This document shows positions 8,240-16,629 of a stretch of DNA of 64,000 nt, one piece after another (the stretch's first letter is position 1; each line of letters begins with the position of its first letter). A model generated the notes under the pieces. The model had not been told where the DNA came from. It saw only the letters and a program-made list of their open reading frames with translations, and made no database searches. The translations under genes and the position numbers were made by a program. The stretch is from Bacillus sp. HMF5848. GTDB taxonomy: Bacteria > Bacillota > Bacilli > Bacillales > HMF5848. The stretch covers positions 3,895,501-3,959,500 of the forward strand of contig NZ_RWIV01000001.1 in NCBI RefSeq assembly GCF_003944835.1, read 5' to 3'.

Positions 8240-8689
8240 GTGGTGGTCATGATTCGTTTTAATATTGATATAATCTTTGGCCCTGATAAGATAATGCATT
8301 TTTTTGCTTGGGGCTTTTTTAGCACAGCCGTTGGTTTGGTTATATTTTTAGTCTCTGACAGAGAAATTCCACGGCTTTTACTAGCACGCGTATGGTTCAT
8401 GTTGTCCTTTATAAGTATCATTGAGGAATATCGGCATTATAAATTAGAATCACGTTCAGCTGAATTTCTAGATGCATGTGCAAACCTTCTTGGGATTACA
8501 TGTGGACTTTTGATAGTGTTTCTTTTAACAATGTGGCGCTATAAGATTCATGCTAGTCATATGCTGTCAAAAAACTCTCTTATTATATTAGCAACTTTTA
8601 TTTTACCTCTTCTACTCGGTTTATTATTCATCACAGAAAAGCCTTTTATAGAAATGAACATTCCTGTAATAGTAAAAAACAGCCCGTAA
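8240..8689 (+). CDS. VanZ-like family membrane protein
   Basis: 149 residues with about four transmembrane segments and VanZ-like features: GPDKIMHFFAWGFFS at the first helix, EEYRHY before helix 3 and EFLDACANLLGITCG in helix 3. The role of the VanZ family outside teicoplanin resistance is mostly unknown. Starts at GTG 8240, GTG 8243 or ATG 8249 are all possible behind AAGGA; the GTG at 8243 has the best spacing. The gene ends 3 bases before a second VanZ gene that converges on it, so the two probably arose from a related pair. Confidence 0.7.
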   Translation: MVVMIRFNIDIIFGPDKIMHFFAWGFFSTAVGLVIFLVSDREIPRLLLARVWFMLSFISIIEEYRHYKLESRSAEFLDACANLLGITCGLLIVFLLTMWRYKIHASHMLSKNSLIILATFILPLLLGLLFITEKPFIEMNIPVIVKNSP

Positions 8690-8692
8690 CCG

Positions 8693-9136
8693 TTACAGGC
8701 TAGAGCTGCTGCTTACTTGCTTTTTTCGCTTTTTATAAATTACATAAAGAAATAAACACCCAAGAAACACAAACGCACCGAACGAGTCTATCATAACGTC
8801 TTTAAAAGATGGTGTTCTATTCGGTACAAGACTCTGATGATATTCATCGAAGGCTCCGTACAAAGTTGCGGTGACCCACGCTATTAAGTAAGAATAACGC
8901 CAACCTTCTACTGTTTTCCATACTAAAACAGCAAGCACTCCAAACACAGTGAAATGTGCTAATTTACGTATTACAAAATTAATAAAGTTAAGTACTTCCG
9001 GAAAAGGGATAAGCTGCTCAAGAAAGCCTTTTGTCGATGAGCCTGTGAACTGCGGCATTTCCGTAAACAAATAAATAATTATGCACCATAAGATCGCTAG
9101 ACTCGCCCACGTAATCCTTTTTTGAAAAATATTCAT
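8693..9136 (-). CDS. VanZ family protein
   Basis: 147 residues with four predicted helices and a clearer VanZ signature than its neighbour: IRKLAHFTVFGVLAVLVW, GAFDEYHQSLVPNRTPSFKD and DSFGAFVFLGCLF. The motif D-E-x-H-Q...P-x-R is the family hallmark. The C-terminus is a Lys/Ser-rich cytoplasmic tail. It is convergent with the gene at 8240-8689. Function is unproven; VanZ homologues affect glycopeptide tolerance or envelope properties. Confidence 0.85.
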   Translation of the reverse strand: MNIFQKRITWASLAILWCIIIYLFTEMPQFTGSSTKGFLEQLIPFPEVLNFINFVIRKLAHFTVFGVLAVLVWKTVEGWRYSYLIAWVTATLYGAFDEYHQSLVPNRTPSFKDVMIDSFGAFVFLGCLFLYVIYKKRKKQVSSSSSL

Positions 9137-9246
9137 GTTCGCTACACCTCGATTTTATTATATATACCGGACTACTTTTTTTATAGATGGCTTTATCAGC
9201 AAGATGAAAAAAAAGAGCCAACTGCCATAGTCGACTCTTTCCTCAA

Positions 9247-10818
9247 TTACTCACTCACTAACTCACGAGCCGTAGCTGCTACTGATGATTTTTTAAAAAA
9301 GAAGATAGCTACGAGTAATAGACCTACTGCTGTGATAAAACCTAAAACTGTACTACCCGTAAACCCTAACACAATGTAGCCAATTGCCGCTGTTCCAGCC
9401 GCTACCAGTGTGTATGGAAGCTGCGTTAATACGTGATCGATGTGGTGCGCGCCCGCTCCTGTAGACGACAGGATCGTCGTGTCAGAAATAGGTGAACAAT
9501 GGTCCCCAAACACGGCACCTGCAAGAACAGCCGCTAAAGCAGGTAACATTAACTCAGGTGCTGTAACAGCCATAATGTCTCCGGCGATTGGGAGCATTAA
9601 ACCGAACGTGCCCCATGATGTTCCTGTTGCAAAAGCCATAAATCCAGAAATCAAAAATAGTATAACAGGCAAGAAAGCAATGTTCATGTTGCTATCTTCT
9701 ACAAGACCCGCTAAATACGTTCCTGTTTGTAACTCACCAATTAAGCTCACAATCATCCACGCTAAAATCAAAATATAAATAGCAGGCAGCATGGAGCGAA
9801 TTCCTTCCCAAATACCTTTTCCTACAAGCGCAGCTGCTGGGCGTTGCTTGACATATGAAAGAAGCGAAACGACTACGCCAGTTAACCCACCATATAATAA
9901 CGAAGCGGCCACATCTGTATTTTCAAAAATAGCTAGTATCGTGACAGTACCTTCCGTAGCTTGGCTACCTGTCCAAAGCATCGCACCCACTGTCCCCACT
10001 AATAAAGCGACGATTGGCCAAATTAAATCCCCCACTGTGCCTTTAGTACTTGATGGAAGCTCGGATTTTAATTCACCAGGAACTGCACCACGATTAGGGT
10101 CAGTCATTTGTCCTTTTACTAATGCACGTTCTTCATGAACCTTCATACTACCAATATTTAAATCAAACAATGCTACAGCAAACACCATAATAAGAGCTGT
10201 AAACACATAAAAATTCATCGGTACCATTTGCATGAATGCAGAAAAAGCACTCACGTCTGTCATACCATGTGCCACTAAAATACCACCGATCGTCGCAATG
10301 ATGTAGGCACCCCAGCTTGATACAGGCGCAACTACACAAATTGGTGCTGCTGTTGAATCAATAAAATAAGCTAGCTTCGCACGAGAAATTCGATGACGAT
10401 CTGTTAACGGACGACTCACTTGACCAACTGCTAAGCTATTAAAATAATCATCTATAAAAATAACAATACCAAGAAACGCTGTAATCACACTAGCGCCTGC
10501 GCGCGTCTTCACACGCTGCATCGCCCAGTTTCCAAAAGCACGACTTCCTCCTGCTAAATTCACGATGGCTGTCATGACGCCTAGCAATAATAAAAATAAA
10601 ATTATATAAACGTACCACGTATTTAGCTCTCCACCGTCGACAAAAATGACCGCAAAGCTTGACCATATTTTTGTTAAGGTAGCCGGAATCGAGAAATCAG
10701 CTAAAAGTAAAGCTGCTGATAGAATACCTAAACCAAGTGACAATAAAACGCGACGTGTCAATACCACCATGAATATCGCCACTAACGGCGGGATTAACGA
10801 GAAAATTGTATTTTCCAT
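9247..10818 (-). CDS. NhaC-family transporter under lysine riboswitch control (probable lysine transporter)
   Basis: 523 residues with about 11-12 transmembrane helices and NhaC-family segments (FIDDYFNSLAVGQVSRPLTD; GTSWGTFGLMLPIAGDIM; FGDHCSPISDTTILSSTGAG). NhaC proteins are usually called Na+/H+ antiporters. The leader of this gene holds a lysine riboswitch with its terminator, and L-box-controlled NhaC paralogues in Firmicutes have been proposed as lysine transporters (LysW type). That assignment is preferred here. Start ATG 10818 has AGGAGG upstream. The gene stands alone, but the same window carries a whole lysine catabolic locus. Confidence 0.85.
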   Translation of the reverse strand: MENTIFSLIPPLVAIFMVVLTRRVLLSLGLGILSAALLLADFSIPATLTKIWSSFAVIFVDGGELNTWYVYIILFLLLLGVMTAIVNLAGGSRAFGNWAMQRVKTRAGASVITAFLGIVIFIDDYFNSLAVGQVSRPLTDRHRISRAKLAYFIDSTAAPICVVAPVSSWGAYIIATIGGILVAHGMTDVSAFSAFMQMVPMNFYVFTALIMVFAVALFDLNIGSMKVHEERALVKGQMTDPNRGAVPGELKSELPSSTKGTVGDLIWPIVALLVGTVGAMLWTGSQATEGTVTILAIFENTDVAASLLYGGLTGVVVSLLSYVKQRPAAALVGKGIWEGIRSMLPAIYILILAWMIVSLIGELQTGTYLAGLVEDSNMNIAFLPVILFLISGFMAFATGTSWGTFGLMLPIAGDIMAVTAPELMLPALAAVLAGAVFGDHCSPISDTTILSSTGAGAHHIDHVLTQLPYTLVAAGTAAIGYIVLGFTGSTVLGFITAVGLLLVAIFFFKKSSVAATARELVSE

Positions 10819-10885
10819 ATAAATGAAATCCTCCTAAATTAAGTTTTAATAAAGGGAATCAGAGGAATGTAAGTTTCGTGAGAAC

Positions 10886-10923
10886 ATAAAAAGGCAACAG
10901 CAGGAAAATAACCTGCCATTACC
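10886..10923 (-). terminator. Riboswitch-controlled intrinsic terminator
   Basis: On the minus strand a 12-bp stem (GGTAATGGCAGG with CCTGCTGTTGCC, some G-T pairs) and a 7-base loop is followed by TTTTTATG. It lies between the lysine aptamer and the NhaC start, as expected for a transcription-terminating OFF switch when lysine is bound. Confidence 0.8.
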
Positions 10924-10939
10924 TAGTAATGTGTTATTT

Positions 10940-11125
10940 CCACGATCAGTAGCTCTCCATAGAGACAATTAGCTCTATGACAGTATTACCCTTGTTCAAG
11001 GTAATACCAGTACGTATACTTTCAACTAATATACATACTTCGGCAAACAAACCTTTTACACATGATCATTGTTGTCATCCTCACATGTGCGACTCTTTTT
11101 GCTTGCACCTCTACCTCATCTGGTG
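10940..11125 (-). ncRNA. Lysine riboswitch (L-box) aptamer
   Basis: On the minus strand the conserved L-box elements appear in order: GAGGTAGAGGTGC, AAGAGTCGCACATG, AAAAGG, GCCGAAGT, ACTGGTATTACCTTG with its complement GGGTAATACTGTCA, and TATGGAGAGCTACTG closing the P1 side. This is the standard five-helix lysine aptamer upstream of an amino-acid transporter gene. Confidence 0.9.
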
Positions 11126-11282
11126 ATAAGGCGTCCCTATTAAATTCTTTCCTATTATAACAATGTTCGACATCGCTCACAAATGTTTTTGCGATGGTAA
11201 TTATAGCAATCGTGTATTTGTGTCAATTTTTGAAACTTGCTTTCACATGATAGGGTTCGTTTTGGCAATGCTAATAGTAACA

Positions 11283-11702
11283 ATGTGGAAAGGTGTCGGA
11301 ATTATTTTGATCTCGGAAGGAATTATTACGATATCCAAGGAAGCAATACGCTTTATCATCGTCGGGATAATTAACACGTTCTTTTACTATATTTTATATT
11401 TGGTGTTCATAACGGGATGGCACTATGTGGTCGCACATGTACTTTCGTTTTTAATTAGCATGGTGGGGTCGTTTTTTTTACATACATATTTCACGTACAG
11501 AACTCAGCCGACTTTGATGAAATTTATCCAGTTTCCGGTAACGAACGTCGTCAATATTCTTATTTCTACAGGAGGCATGTACTTCTTAGTGGAGCTTTTC
11601 AAGGTTAATGAAAAAATAGCTCCTCTGCTCGCTACTTTTATAGCTATTCCGTTTACTTTTTTAATGTCACGACACATTTTAAGAGAGAAACATACACATT
11701 AA
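11283..11702 (+). CDS. GtrA family membrane protein
   Basis: A GtrA domain of about 120 residues with four transmembrane helices (AIRFIIVGIINTFFYYILYL; VAHVLSFLISMVGSFFLHTY; MSRHILREK at the end). GtrA proteins are thought to help move lipid-linked sugars across the membrane. The frame is open from 11163, but the upstream part overlaps the lysine riboswitch promoter region and adds a segment not typical of the family. The ATG at 11283 is therefore preferred, though no clear ribosome binding site decides it. Transcribed divergently from the NhaC gene. Confidence 0.75.
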   Translation: MWKGVGIILISEGIITISKEAIRFIIVGIINTFFYYILYLVFITGWHYVVAHVLSFLISMVGSFFLHTYFTYRTQPTLMKFIQFPVTNVVNILISTGGMYFLVELFKVNEKIAPLLATFIAIPFTFLMSRHILREKHTH

Positions 11703-11820
11703 AGCCGGAGAACGATACGTCATTGTCGGATTTCGGCTACAAGATGCGGGACATATATATTTCCAATCACTCTATCTTCCCTTGCATTTGGATAATAACA
11801 TACGATTTAATTTAGATTCG

Positions 11821-11946
11821 GAGTTTTTGATGTTTATGCGTGAGTTTTTGATGTTTATGCGTGAGTTTTTGGTGTTTATGCGTAAATTTTTGGTGTTTAT
11901 GCGTGAACTTTTGGTGTTTATGCGTGAATTTCCAGTGTTTATGCGT
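11821..11946. repeat. Six exact-length 21-bp tandem units (GTTTATGCGT core)
   Basis: Six consecutive 21-bp units, each ending TGTTTATGCGT, run without indels from 11821 to 11946. Substitutions are concentrated in the first half of the unit. The reverse complement of the same unit (ACGCATAAAC) forms the array at 45809. Small open frames across it are an artefact of the period being a multiple of three. Confidence 0.9.
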
Positions 11947-12099
11947 ATTTCGCAGTTATATCTCACTTTCTGGATTTTTTACATAGGATTATAAGGCGTG
12001 TTCGTTAATAATGGTTAAGCAACATAGATTACTCTAGTAATTAATGCGTATTTTTGAATTCTCAGCGCGTCACTGCTAAAACTTATACAGGAGGACATT

Positions 12100-12816
12100 A
12101 TGCTACAAGATGCCATCATTGTAACGGGACGGATTGTAACGATATTACCACTTCTGCTTATTCTTACATTATTTATGGGCAAACGGTCCATTGGGCAGCT
12201 CCCTGTCTTTGACTACCTTGTCATACTAGTCATAGGTGCCGTTGTTGGGGCTGATATTGCAGACCCAAAGATCGAGCACGTCCATACCATCATTGCCATG
12301 GTTCTTATTGCATTGCTTCAAAAAGTAATCATATTTTTCAAATTAAAATACCGCCGTATTGGCAATAAGCTAACATTTGAACCAACCATCGTTATATATA
12401 ACGGACAATTTTTATTAAAAAACATGAGGAAGATTTCATATTCCATTGATAATATTTTATCGATGCTCCGGGCAAAGGATATTTTTAACGTGAAAAATGT
12501 TGAATTGGCCATCATTGAAGCAAACGGTGACATATCAGTACGGCAATATAGCGAGAAGGAGTCTGTTACGAGAGAAGATATGAAGATGGCAAGGTACCCT
12601 GGTAACTATGAAGTACCAGTCATTCTTGACGGTGAAATACAATACGATGTGCTACAATTAATAAACAAAGACAAGGCATGGCTTTTACAAAGATTACATA
12701 GCTTACATATTCCCGATGAAACGCGGGTGTTTTATGGTGGAGTGAATACATCTGGGGAGCTGCATGTATCCTTAAAACTTGCACCATTAGATAATCCCCC
12801 ACCCATTTTTCATTGA
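12100..12816 (+). CDS. DUF421 (YetF/YrbG-like) membrane protein
   Basis: 238 residues with three N-terminal helices followed by the YetF-type cytoplasmic domain. Family landmarks are MGKRSIGQLPVFDYLVILVI, GAVVGADIADP, PTIVIYNGQFLLKNMRK and the paired ELAIIEANGDISV. Several DUF421 paralogues are normal in Bacillus and some are tied to spore or envelope functions, but the biochemical role is not established. ATG at 12100 follows AGGAGG with 6-base spacing. Confidence 0.88.
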   Translation: MLQDAIIVTGRIVTILPLLLILTLFMGKRSIGQLPVFDYLVILVIGAVVGADIADPKIEHVHTIIAMVLIALLQKVIIFFKLKYRRIGNKLTFEPTIVIYNGQFLLKNMRKISYSIDNILSMLRAKDIFNVKNVELAIIEANGDISVRQYSEKESVTREDMKMARYPGNYEVPVILDGEIQYDVLQLINKDKAWLLQRLHSLHIPDETRVFYGGVNTSGELHVSLKLAPLDNPPPIFH

Positions 12817-12895
12817 TTGCTTTTTTACTCTTTACTGAAGAAAGGGATCGTATTAAGGAGAAAGAAACAACAAGTTAGATTAGGAGTGGATCAAT

Positions 12896-13879
12896 ATGAG
12901 AATAGGAACGGTTGGGACAAGTTCTATTACAGAAAAATTTATAGGTGCTAGCACACAAACAAATGCTGCTACTGTTACAAGTGTGTATTCAAGGTCACAA
13001 GAAAAGGCAGAAGCGTTCGCTCAAAAACATAACATATCTATTACTTTTACAGATTTAGAAACGATGGCTATGAGTTCGGATATAGACGCCGTGTATCTTG
13101 CTTCTCCCAACTCACTTCATTTTGAGCAGGCTAAGCTATTTATTAAACAAAAAAAACACATCATATGTGAAAAACCAAGTTTTTCGAACGTAGCTGAGTG
13201 GGATGAAATCATGGTCCTTGCTAAAGAATATGGAGTGTATGTGTTCGAAGCGTTCCGTAACCTACACGCTCCAAACAGTAAAATATTAAAAAGTACATTA
13301 AACAACGCCGGAGCAATTCGCAGCTCATTGTTTCACTATCAAAAATACTCATCACGCTACGATGCACTTCTTGCAGGACAAGAGCCAAATATTTTTAGTC
13401 CTGCTTTCTCCGGTGGCGCGCTAGTGGACCTCGGTGTGTATCCTATTTCGCTTGCTGTCTATTTATACGGACCACCAACCAGCATACATTTTCATCCGGT
13501 TTTATTAAAAAACGGCATCGATGGTAGCGGAACTATCGTGTTAACGTATGATACGCATATTTGTACAATTTTATATTCTAAAATAACGGACTCCTATTTA
13601 GCCAATGAGATTCAAGGCGAGAATGGAACAATCACACTTGACCACGTCGCACCAATTTCAAGTATCTCATGGCAAGATAGAAAAGGGAATCCAACCACTG
13701 AGCTAGCTGAGCCGCAGCATAGTAATGACATGGTGTACGAAATTAATGAATTCGTTCGTATTATTACGGAACAGGATCACGAGGCATATACTTATTGGCA
13801 AACGGTTAGTCGCGATGTTCTTTCTATTACAGAGCAAGCAAGAAAGCAAGCTAACATCGTCTTTGCATGTGAACATTAA
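12896..13879 (+). CDS. Gfo/Idh/MocA family NAD(P)-dependent oxidoreductase
   Basis: 327 residues. An N-terminal Rossmann fold (MRIGTVGTSSITEKFIG; DIDAVYLASPNSLHFEQA; ICEKPSFSNVAEWDE) includes the family EKP motif. The C-terminal alpha/beta domain starts near residue 125 (FSGGALVDLGVYPISLA). The substrate, probably a sugar, cyclitol or sugar nucleotide, cannot be read from the sequence. Start ATG 12896 follows GGAGTGGATC. The next small gene begins 18 bases downstream, so they are probably cotranscribed. Confidence 0.88.
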   Translation: MRIGTVGTSSITEKFIGASTQTNAATVTSVYSRSQEKAEAFAQKHNISITFTDLETMAMSSDIDAVYLASPNSLHFEQAKLFIKQKKHIICEKPSFSNVAEWDEIMVLAKEYGVYVFEAFRNLHAPNSKILKSTLNNAGAIRSSLFHYQKYSSRYDALLAGQEPNIFSPAFSGGALVDLGVYPISLAVYLYGPPTSIHFHPVLLKNGIDGSGTIVLTYDTHICTILYSKITDSYLANEIQGENGTITLDHVAPISSISWQDRKGNPTTELAEPQHSNDMVYEINEFVRIITEQDHEAYTYWQTVSRDVLSITEQARKQANIVFACEH

Positions 13880-13897
13880 AAAATAGGCGGGATTACA

Positions 13898-14113
13898 ATG
13901 ACATCAAAACACCTAGAATCCTACATACAAAAGCTACAACAACAAGTTAATGAAGTGGAGTTTGAAAATAACGAAATATCTATTTCTATTCCGTTCGTAC
14001 CTTCTCCCCACGTTAGGCAAATGCTTACGGACAAAGAGTTGATTAACAAAATCATTTTGGAGCAGCTGTACGAGAAACTTGAAGCAGCAAAGCGAATTTC
14101 ACAAAATTCATAA
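13898..14113 (+). CDS. Small cytoplasmic protein of 71 residues, unknown function
   Basis: ATG 13898 follows AGGCGGG with a suitable gap and the frame ends exactly at an intrinsic terminator. The product is charged and helical (HLESYIQKLQQQVNEVEF), with a short Pro-containing middle (IPFVPSPHVRQMLTDKE) and a second helix. It has no Cys and no membrane segment. It is probably in one operon with the oxidoreductase before it. No family was recognised. Confidence 0.6.
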   Translation: MTSKHLESYIQKLQQQVNEVEFENNEISISIPFVPSPHVRQMLTDKELINKIILEQLYEKLEAAKRISQNS

Positions 14114-14142
14114 GCTCTCTTCAAAGGGGGCTTTCTCTTTTT
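14113..14142 (+). terminator. Intrinsic terminator
   Basis: AGCTCTCT pairs with AGGGGGCT (8 bp with three G-T pairs) over a TCAA loop, then TTCTCTTTTT. It directly follows the stop of the 71-residue gene. Confidence 0.65.
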
Positions 14143-14253
14143 CTACCAATTTTTTCATATAAATTTTATGAACATTTAATGAAAAAATATGTCGAAAATG
14201 CTATTATAATAATGTTGCTTCTCAGATTGCAAACAATGTTATGGAGGTACTTT

Positions 14254-15606
14254 TTGAACATGGTAAATAAAATATCAGACTTGCTGAAGTCAAGGTTTGA
14301 CACCTTTTTACTTCTATTTATTTTGTTTCAGCCACTTTTAGACTTATTTACTTCTTTATCCATTTTTCTTTTAAAACAAGATTTAACACTAGGTATTCTT
14401 ATACGGTTTGCAATCATGCTACTTGGGTTGCTTTACTTATTAACAGTGGATGATAAGAAAACAAAGCTACAAGTTCTTTCTTACTTAGGCATTTTATTTG
14501 TCTTTTTTGCGATTAGCTTAGCAAATAACTTCCTAGTAAAAGAACCAATGAGTATATTTGCAGAAGGTAAAAATATTGCAAAACTTGTATACATGACGAT
14601 TTTACTTTTTAGCTACTACTACGCGTTCCGTGCATTACGTAAAAAAGCTGCAAATTGGGATATAAAGCTACAAAATTATATTACGTACTCCATGATTGTT
14701 ATTGGTGCAGTCATGATAATAGCCTCGCTTACAGGTACTGGCATTAAAAGCTACGAGAGTATTAAGAAAGGCCACCAAGGTTGGTTCTTTGCTGGGAACG
14801 AGCTTGGTGCCATTATGGCAATTTGCTTACCTGTCGTTGTGTACTATGCACTACGCAACACAAAGAGCTGGAAAACGAGTTATTATTGGATTCCTGTTGT
14901 GATGATCATGTTTTCCCTTCTTGCTCTTGGCACAAAGGTTGGCTGGGGTGCGATTGCGATTGTACTAGCCGTAAGTTTAGGTATGTCAATTATTGAGCTT
15001 TTCTGGAAAAAGCAAAAGCATCTAAAATATAGCATTGTCATTAACGCTGTTTTACTGGCCATTTTCTTCTCTATTTCACAATATACACCTGTGTATTTTA
15101 ACACAAACGTCCACTTAGGCTGGGTTGGTGTAGATAAAGAGAAAATAGAAGAAAATGAAGTGGCAATAGATGATATCAGTGAAGAAGGCATGACGAACAT
15201 TATGCTAAGTGGTCGTGAGAAATTCCTTGCGATGCATAAAGAATACTATGCAGAAGCACCAACATCTCAAAAGCTTCTAGGTATGGGCTACGCAGGAAAT
15301 TATGAAGAAGAAGCGAAGGTTGTAGAACGCGACTTCCATGACTTATTTTACTCATTTGGCTCAATAGGCTTTGTACTATTCTTATTGCCATATGTTGTAA
15401 TTGCTTTATGGTTACTCGTTACGTTCTTACGACATTTCCTTGAATTATTTAATACGAAAAACATTTTGATAGGATCCGGTGTTGTATTAGCGCTAGGAAT
15501 TGCCTATACAGCAGGACATATATTCTTTGCACCAGCTGCTAGCATATATTTAGCCATTATGATTGCATATTTAATGAACAACTTTGCAGAAGCTCGTGAA
15601 ATCTAA
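14254..15606 (+). CDS. O-antigen ligase-like / Wzy-type membrane protein (TuaE-like)
   Basis: About 450 residues with roughly eleven transmembrane helices and one large extracellular loop (about residues 300-385, VDKEKIEENEVAIDDISEEG...). This topology is typical of the O-antigen ligase/Wzy polymerase superfamily; the nearest Bacillus type is TuaE. The probable substrate is a lipid-linked polysaccharide intermediate. The TTG at 14254 lies 6 bases after GGAGG; an ATG six bases further on is possible. An upstream frame from 14179 lacks a ribosome binding site. Monocistronic, with a strong terminator. Confidence 0.78.
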   Translation: MNMVNKISDLLKSRFDTFLLLFILFQPLLDLFTSLSIFLLKQDLTLGILIRFAIMLLGLLYLLTVDDKKTKLQVLSYLGILFVFFAISLANNFLVKEPMSIFAEGKNIAKLVYMTILLFSYYYAFRALRKKAANWDIKLQNYITYSMIVIGAVMIIASLTGTGIKSYESIKKGHQGWFFAGNELGAIMAICLPVVVYYALRNTKSWKTSYYWIPVVMIMFSLLALGTKVGWGAIAIVLAVSLGMSIIELFWKKQKHLKYSIVINAVLLAIFFSISQYTPVYFNTNVHLGWVGVDKEKIEENEVAIDDISEEGMTNIMLSGREKFLAMHKEYYAEAPTSQKLLGMGYAGNYEEEAKVVERDFHDLFYSFGSIGFVLFLLPYVVIALWLLVTFLRHFLELFNTKNILIGSGVVLALGIAYTAGHIFFAPAASIYLAIMIAYLMNNFAEAREI

Positions 15607-15654
15607 AATAAAATAGTAACAGCATAGTTGTTGGACTTAAATAACCACTGCACA

Positions 15655-15691
15655 AAAAGCCTTCCAGACCACAAATCTGGAAGGCTTTTTT
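15655..15691. terminator. Strong intrinsic terminator
   Basis: AAAAAGCCTTCCAGA pairs with TCTGGAAGGCTTTTT around a 7-base loop. The flanks are A-rich and T-rich, so it works in either direction. It closes the polymerase-like gene. Confidence 0.88.
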
Positions 15692-15797
15692 ATGAGAGGT
15701 GAAGTGTTATGCAATTATTGTAATGCACATTGATTTTGCACATTTTTCCTATACCATTGAGAAGCTACTTTTTTTCTAACGACATAACGACATGTAT

Positions 15798-15841
15798 GCG
15801 AACAAACATCTAATCAAACGTTTGTTTAGACATTTGTTCGC
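15798..15841. repeat. 44-bp near-perfect palindrome, possible dual operator
   Basis: Two 22-bp arms beginning GCGAACAAA and meeting at CAAAC/GTTTG match at about 19 of 22 positions. The centre AAACGTTTGTTT looks like a TetR-family operator. No poly-T follows, so it is not a usual terminator. It lies about 90 bases before the small membrane protein gene at 15929. Confidence 0.6.
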
Positions 15842-15928
15842 ATTCTTCTTCCACCCACGGCACCGATTATGATGTGATTAACCTGGATATACTGTTTATA
15901 AACAATCGTAAAAGTAGGTGCATGACTT

Positions 15929-16027
15929 GTGGAAGAAAACCGTCCTTTTATAGGTATTATGTGGGGCATTGGCCTGAGTATCCCTTTATGGATCGTCGTT
16001 ATATTGTTTGTAAAAGCTATTGTCTAG
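15929..16027 (+). CDS. Single-pass small membrane protein (32 residues)
   Basis: GTG 15929 with AGGTG 8 bases upstream opens a 32-codon frame: a short polar start (EENRPF), then one hydrophobic helix (GIMWGIGLSIPLWIVVILF) and a Lys near the end, stopping at TAG 16025. The layout matches the small bitopic proteins common in bacilli. The overlapping longer frame 15874-16104 has no ribosome binding site and poor composition. A 44-bp palindrome upstream may regulate it. Function unknown. Confidence 0.5.
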   Translation: MEENRPFIGIMWGIGLSIPLWIVVILFVKAIV

Positions 16028-16113
16028 TGAACGATATAAAACTCCTTAACTACTCCGAAAACAGTGATATTGTTTCTATGACTACTGCTCTCTTGAGAAA
16101 TTGAGGAATTAGT

Positions 16114-16263
16114 TTATTGATCAGTTACAACAAGCTCTTCTAACTTTATCTTTAATAGCTCAACAAGTTCATTAGCTGTTATATTTGTCTTTTCCATTCC
16201 TTGCTCATATGCAAATTGAAGAATCTTTAAAAATTCATTCTGTATTGAATCATTTTTATTCAA
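16114..16263 (-). CDS. Small acidic helical protein of 49 residues, unknown
   Basis: TTG 16263 with AGGAG about 11 bases upstream opens a 49-codon frame ending TAA at 16114. The product is helical (NEFLKILQFAYEQGMEK, then ITANELVELLKIKLEELV) with a clean amphipathic pattern, which favours a real gene over chance. The start codon is weak and the spacing long. No family was recognised; it resembles the many short regulatory or adaptor proteins of Bacillus only in size. Confidence 0.4.
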   Translation of the reverse strand: MNKNDSIQNEFLKILQFAYEQGMEKTNITANELVELLKIKLEELVVTDQ

Positions 16264-16407
16264 AATCTCTACAACTCCTACTCTATAAATCTAATATTCT
16301 TTATAATACTAAATTTCGCGATAAAAATACAGTAATCGACAAGAATTGTAATATTTTTGTAATTTAATTAGTTTTACGAACGGTCTGCATGGATTAACGG
16401 CCATAAA

Positions 16408-16442
16408 CAAAAAGGACCCCTAGCCGAATGGAAGGAGGTCCT
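16408..16442 (-). terminator. Intrinsic terminator of the small gene 16443-16607
   Basis: On the minus strand AGGACCTC and GGGGTCCT form an 8-bp stem followed by TTTTTGTTT. The stem begins directly after the stop codon of the 54-residue gene. Confidence 0.7.
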
Positions 16443-16607
16443 CTATTGACGTGTCATCGCTGACAACGCTCGTCTTTCATGATAGTCAATTCGTCGTTGT
16501 ATAGTACTTTGTGCTTGTTCATCATTTATAGTAGACAGCTTCGCATACATACGCTTGTAACGAAACAAATGCCAGTAATATTTCAATCCACAATAAAGTC
16601 GTTTCAT
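16443..16607 (-). CDS. Small KYYWH-type protein (54 residues), paralogue of 29206-29388
   Basis: ATG 16607 follows GGGGAGGAGC and the frame ends at a terminator. The product starts MKRLYCGLKYYWHLFRYKR and ends YHERRALSAMTRQ. The gene at 29206-29388 encodes the same pattern (MK....KYYWH..R, then about 30 residues and YHE.-AL-AM.R). The two are therefore members of one small-protein family, here without a visible riboswitch. They are basic and Tyr/His-rich, with no transmembrane segment. A longer upstream frame runs through a palindromic repeat and is not coding. Confidence 0.6.
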   Translation of the reverse strand: MKRLYCGLKYYWHLFRYKRMYAKLSTINDEQAQSTIQRRIDYHERRALSAMTRQ

Positions 16608-16629
16608 TTTCTTGCTCCTCCCCGCTAAA

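Noticed and set aside
9440-10138. Plus-strand frames opposite the NhaC gene
   Set aside because: Shadow frames of a long, well supported transporter gene.
11772-11994. Two repetitive small frames on opposite strands
   Set aside because: They exist only because the 21-bp repeat has a period divisible by three. No ribosome binding site; low-complexity product.
15874-16104. 76-residue plus-strand frame
   Set aside because: No ribosome binding site and odd composition. The shorter frame 15929-16027 in another phase has a better start and a clean membrane helix.
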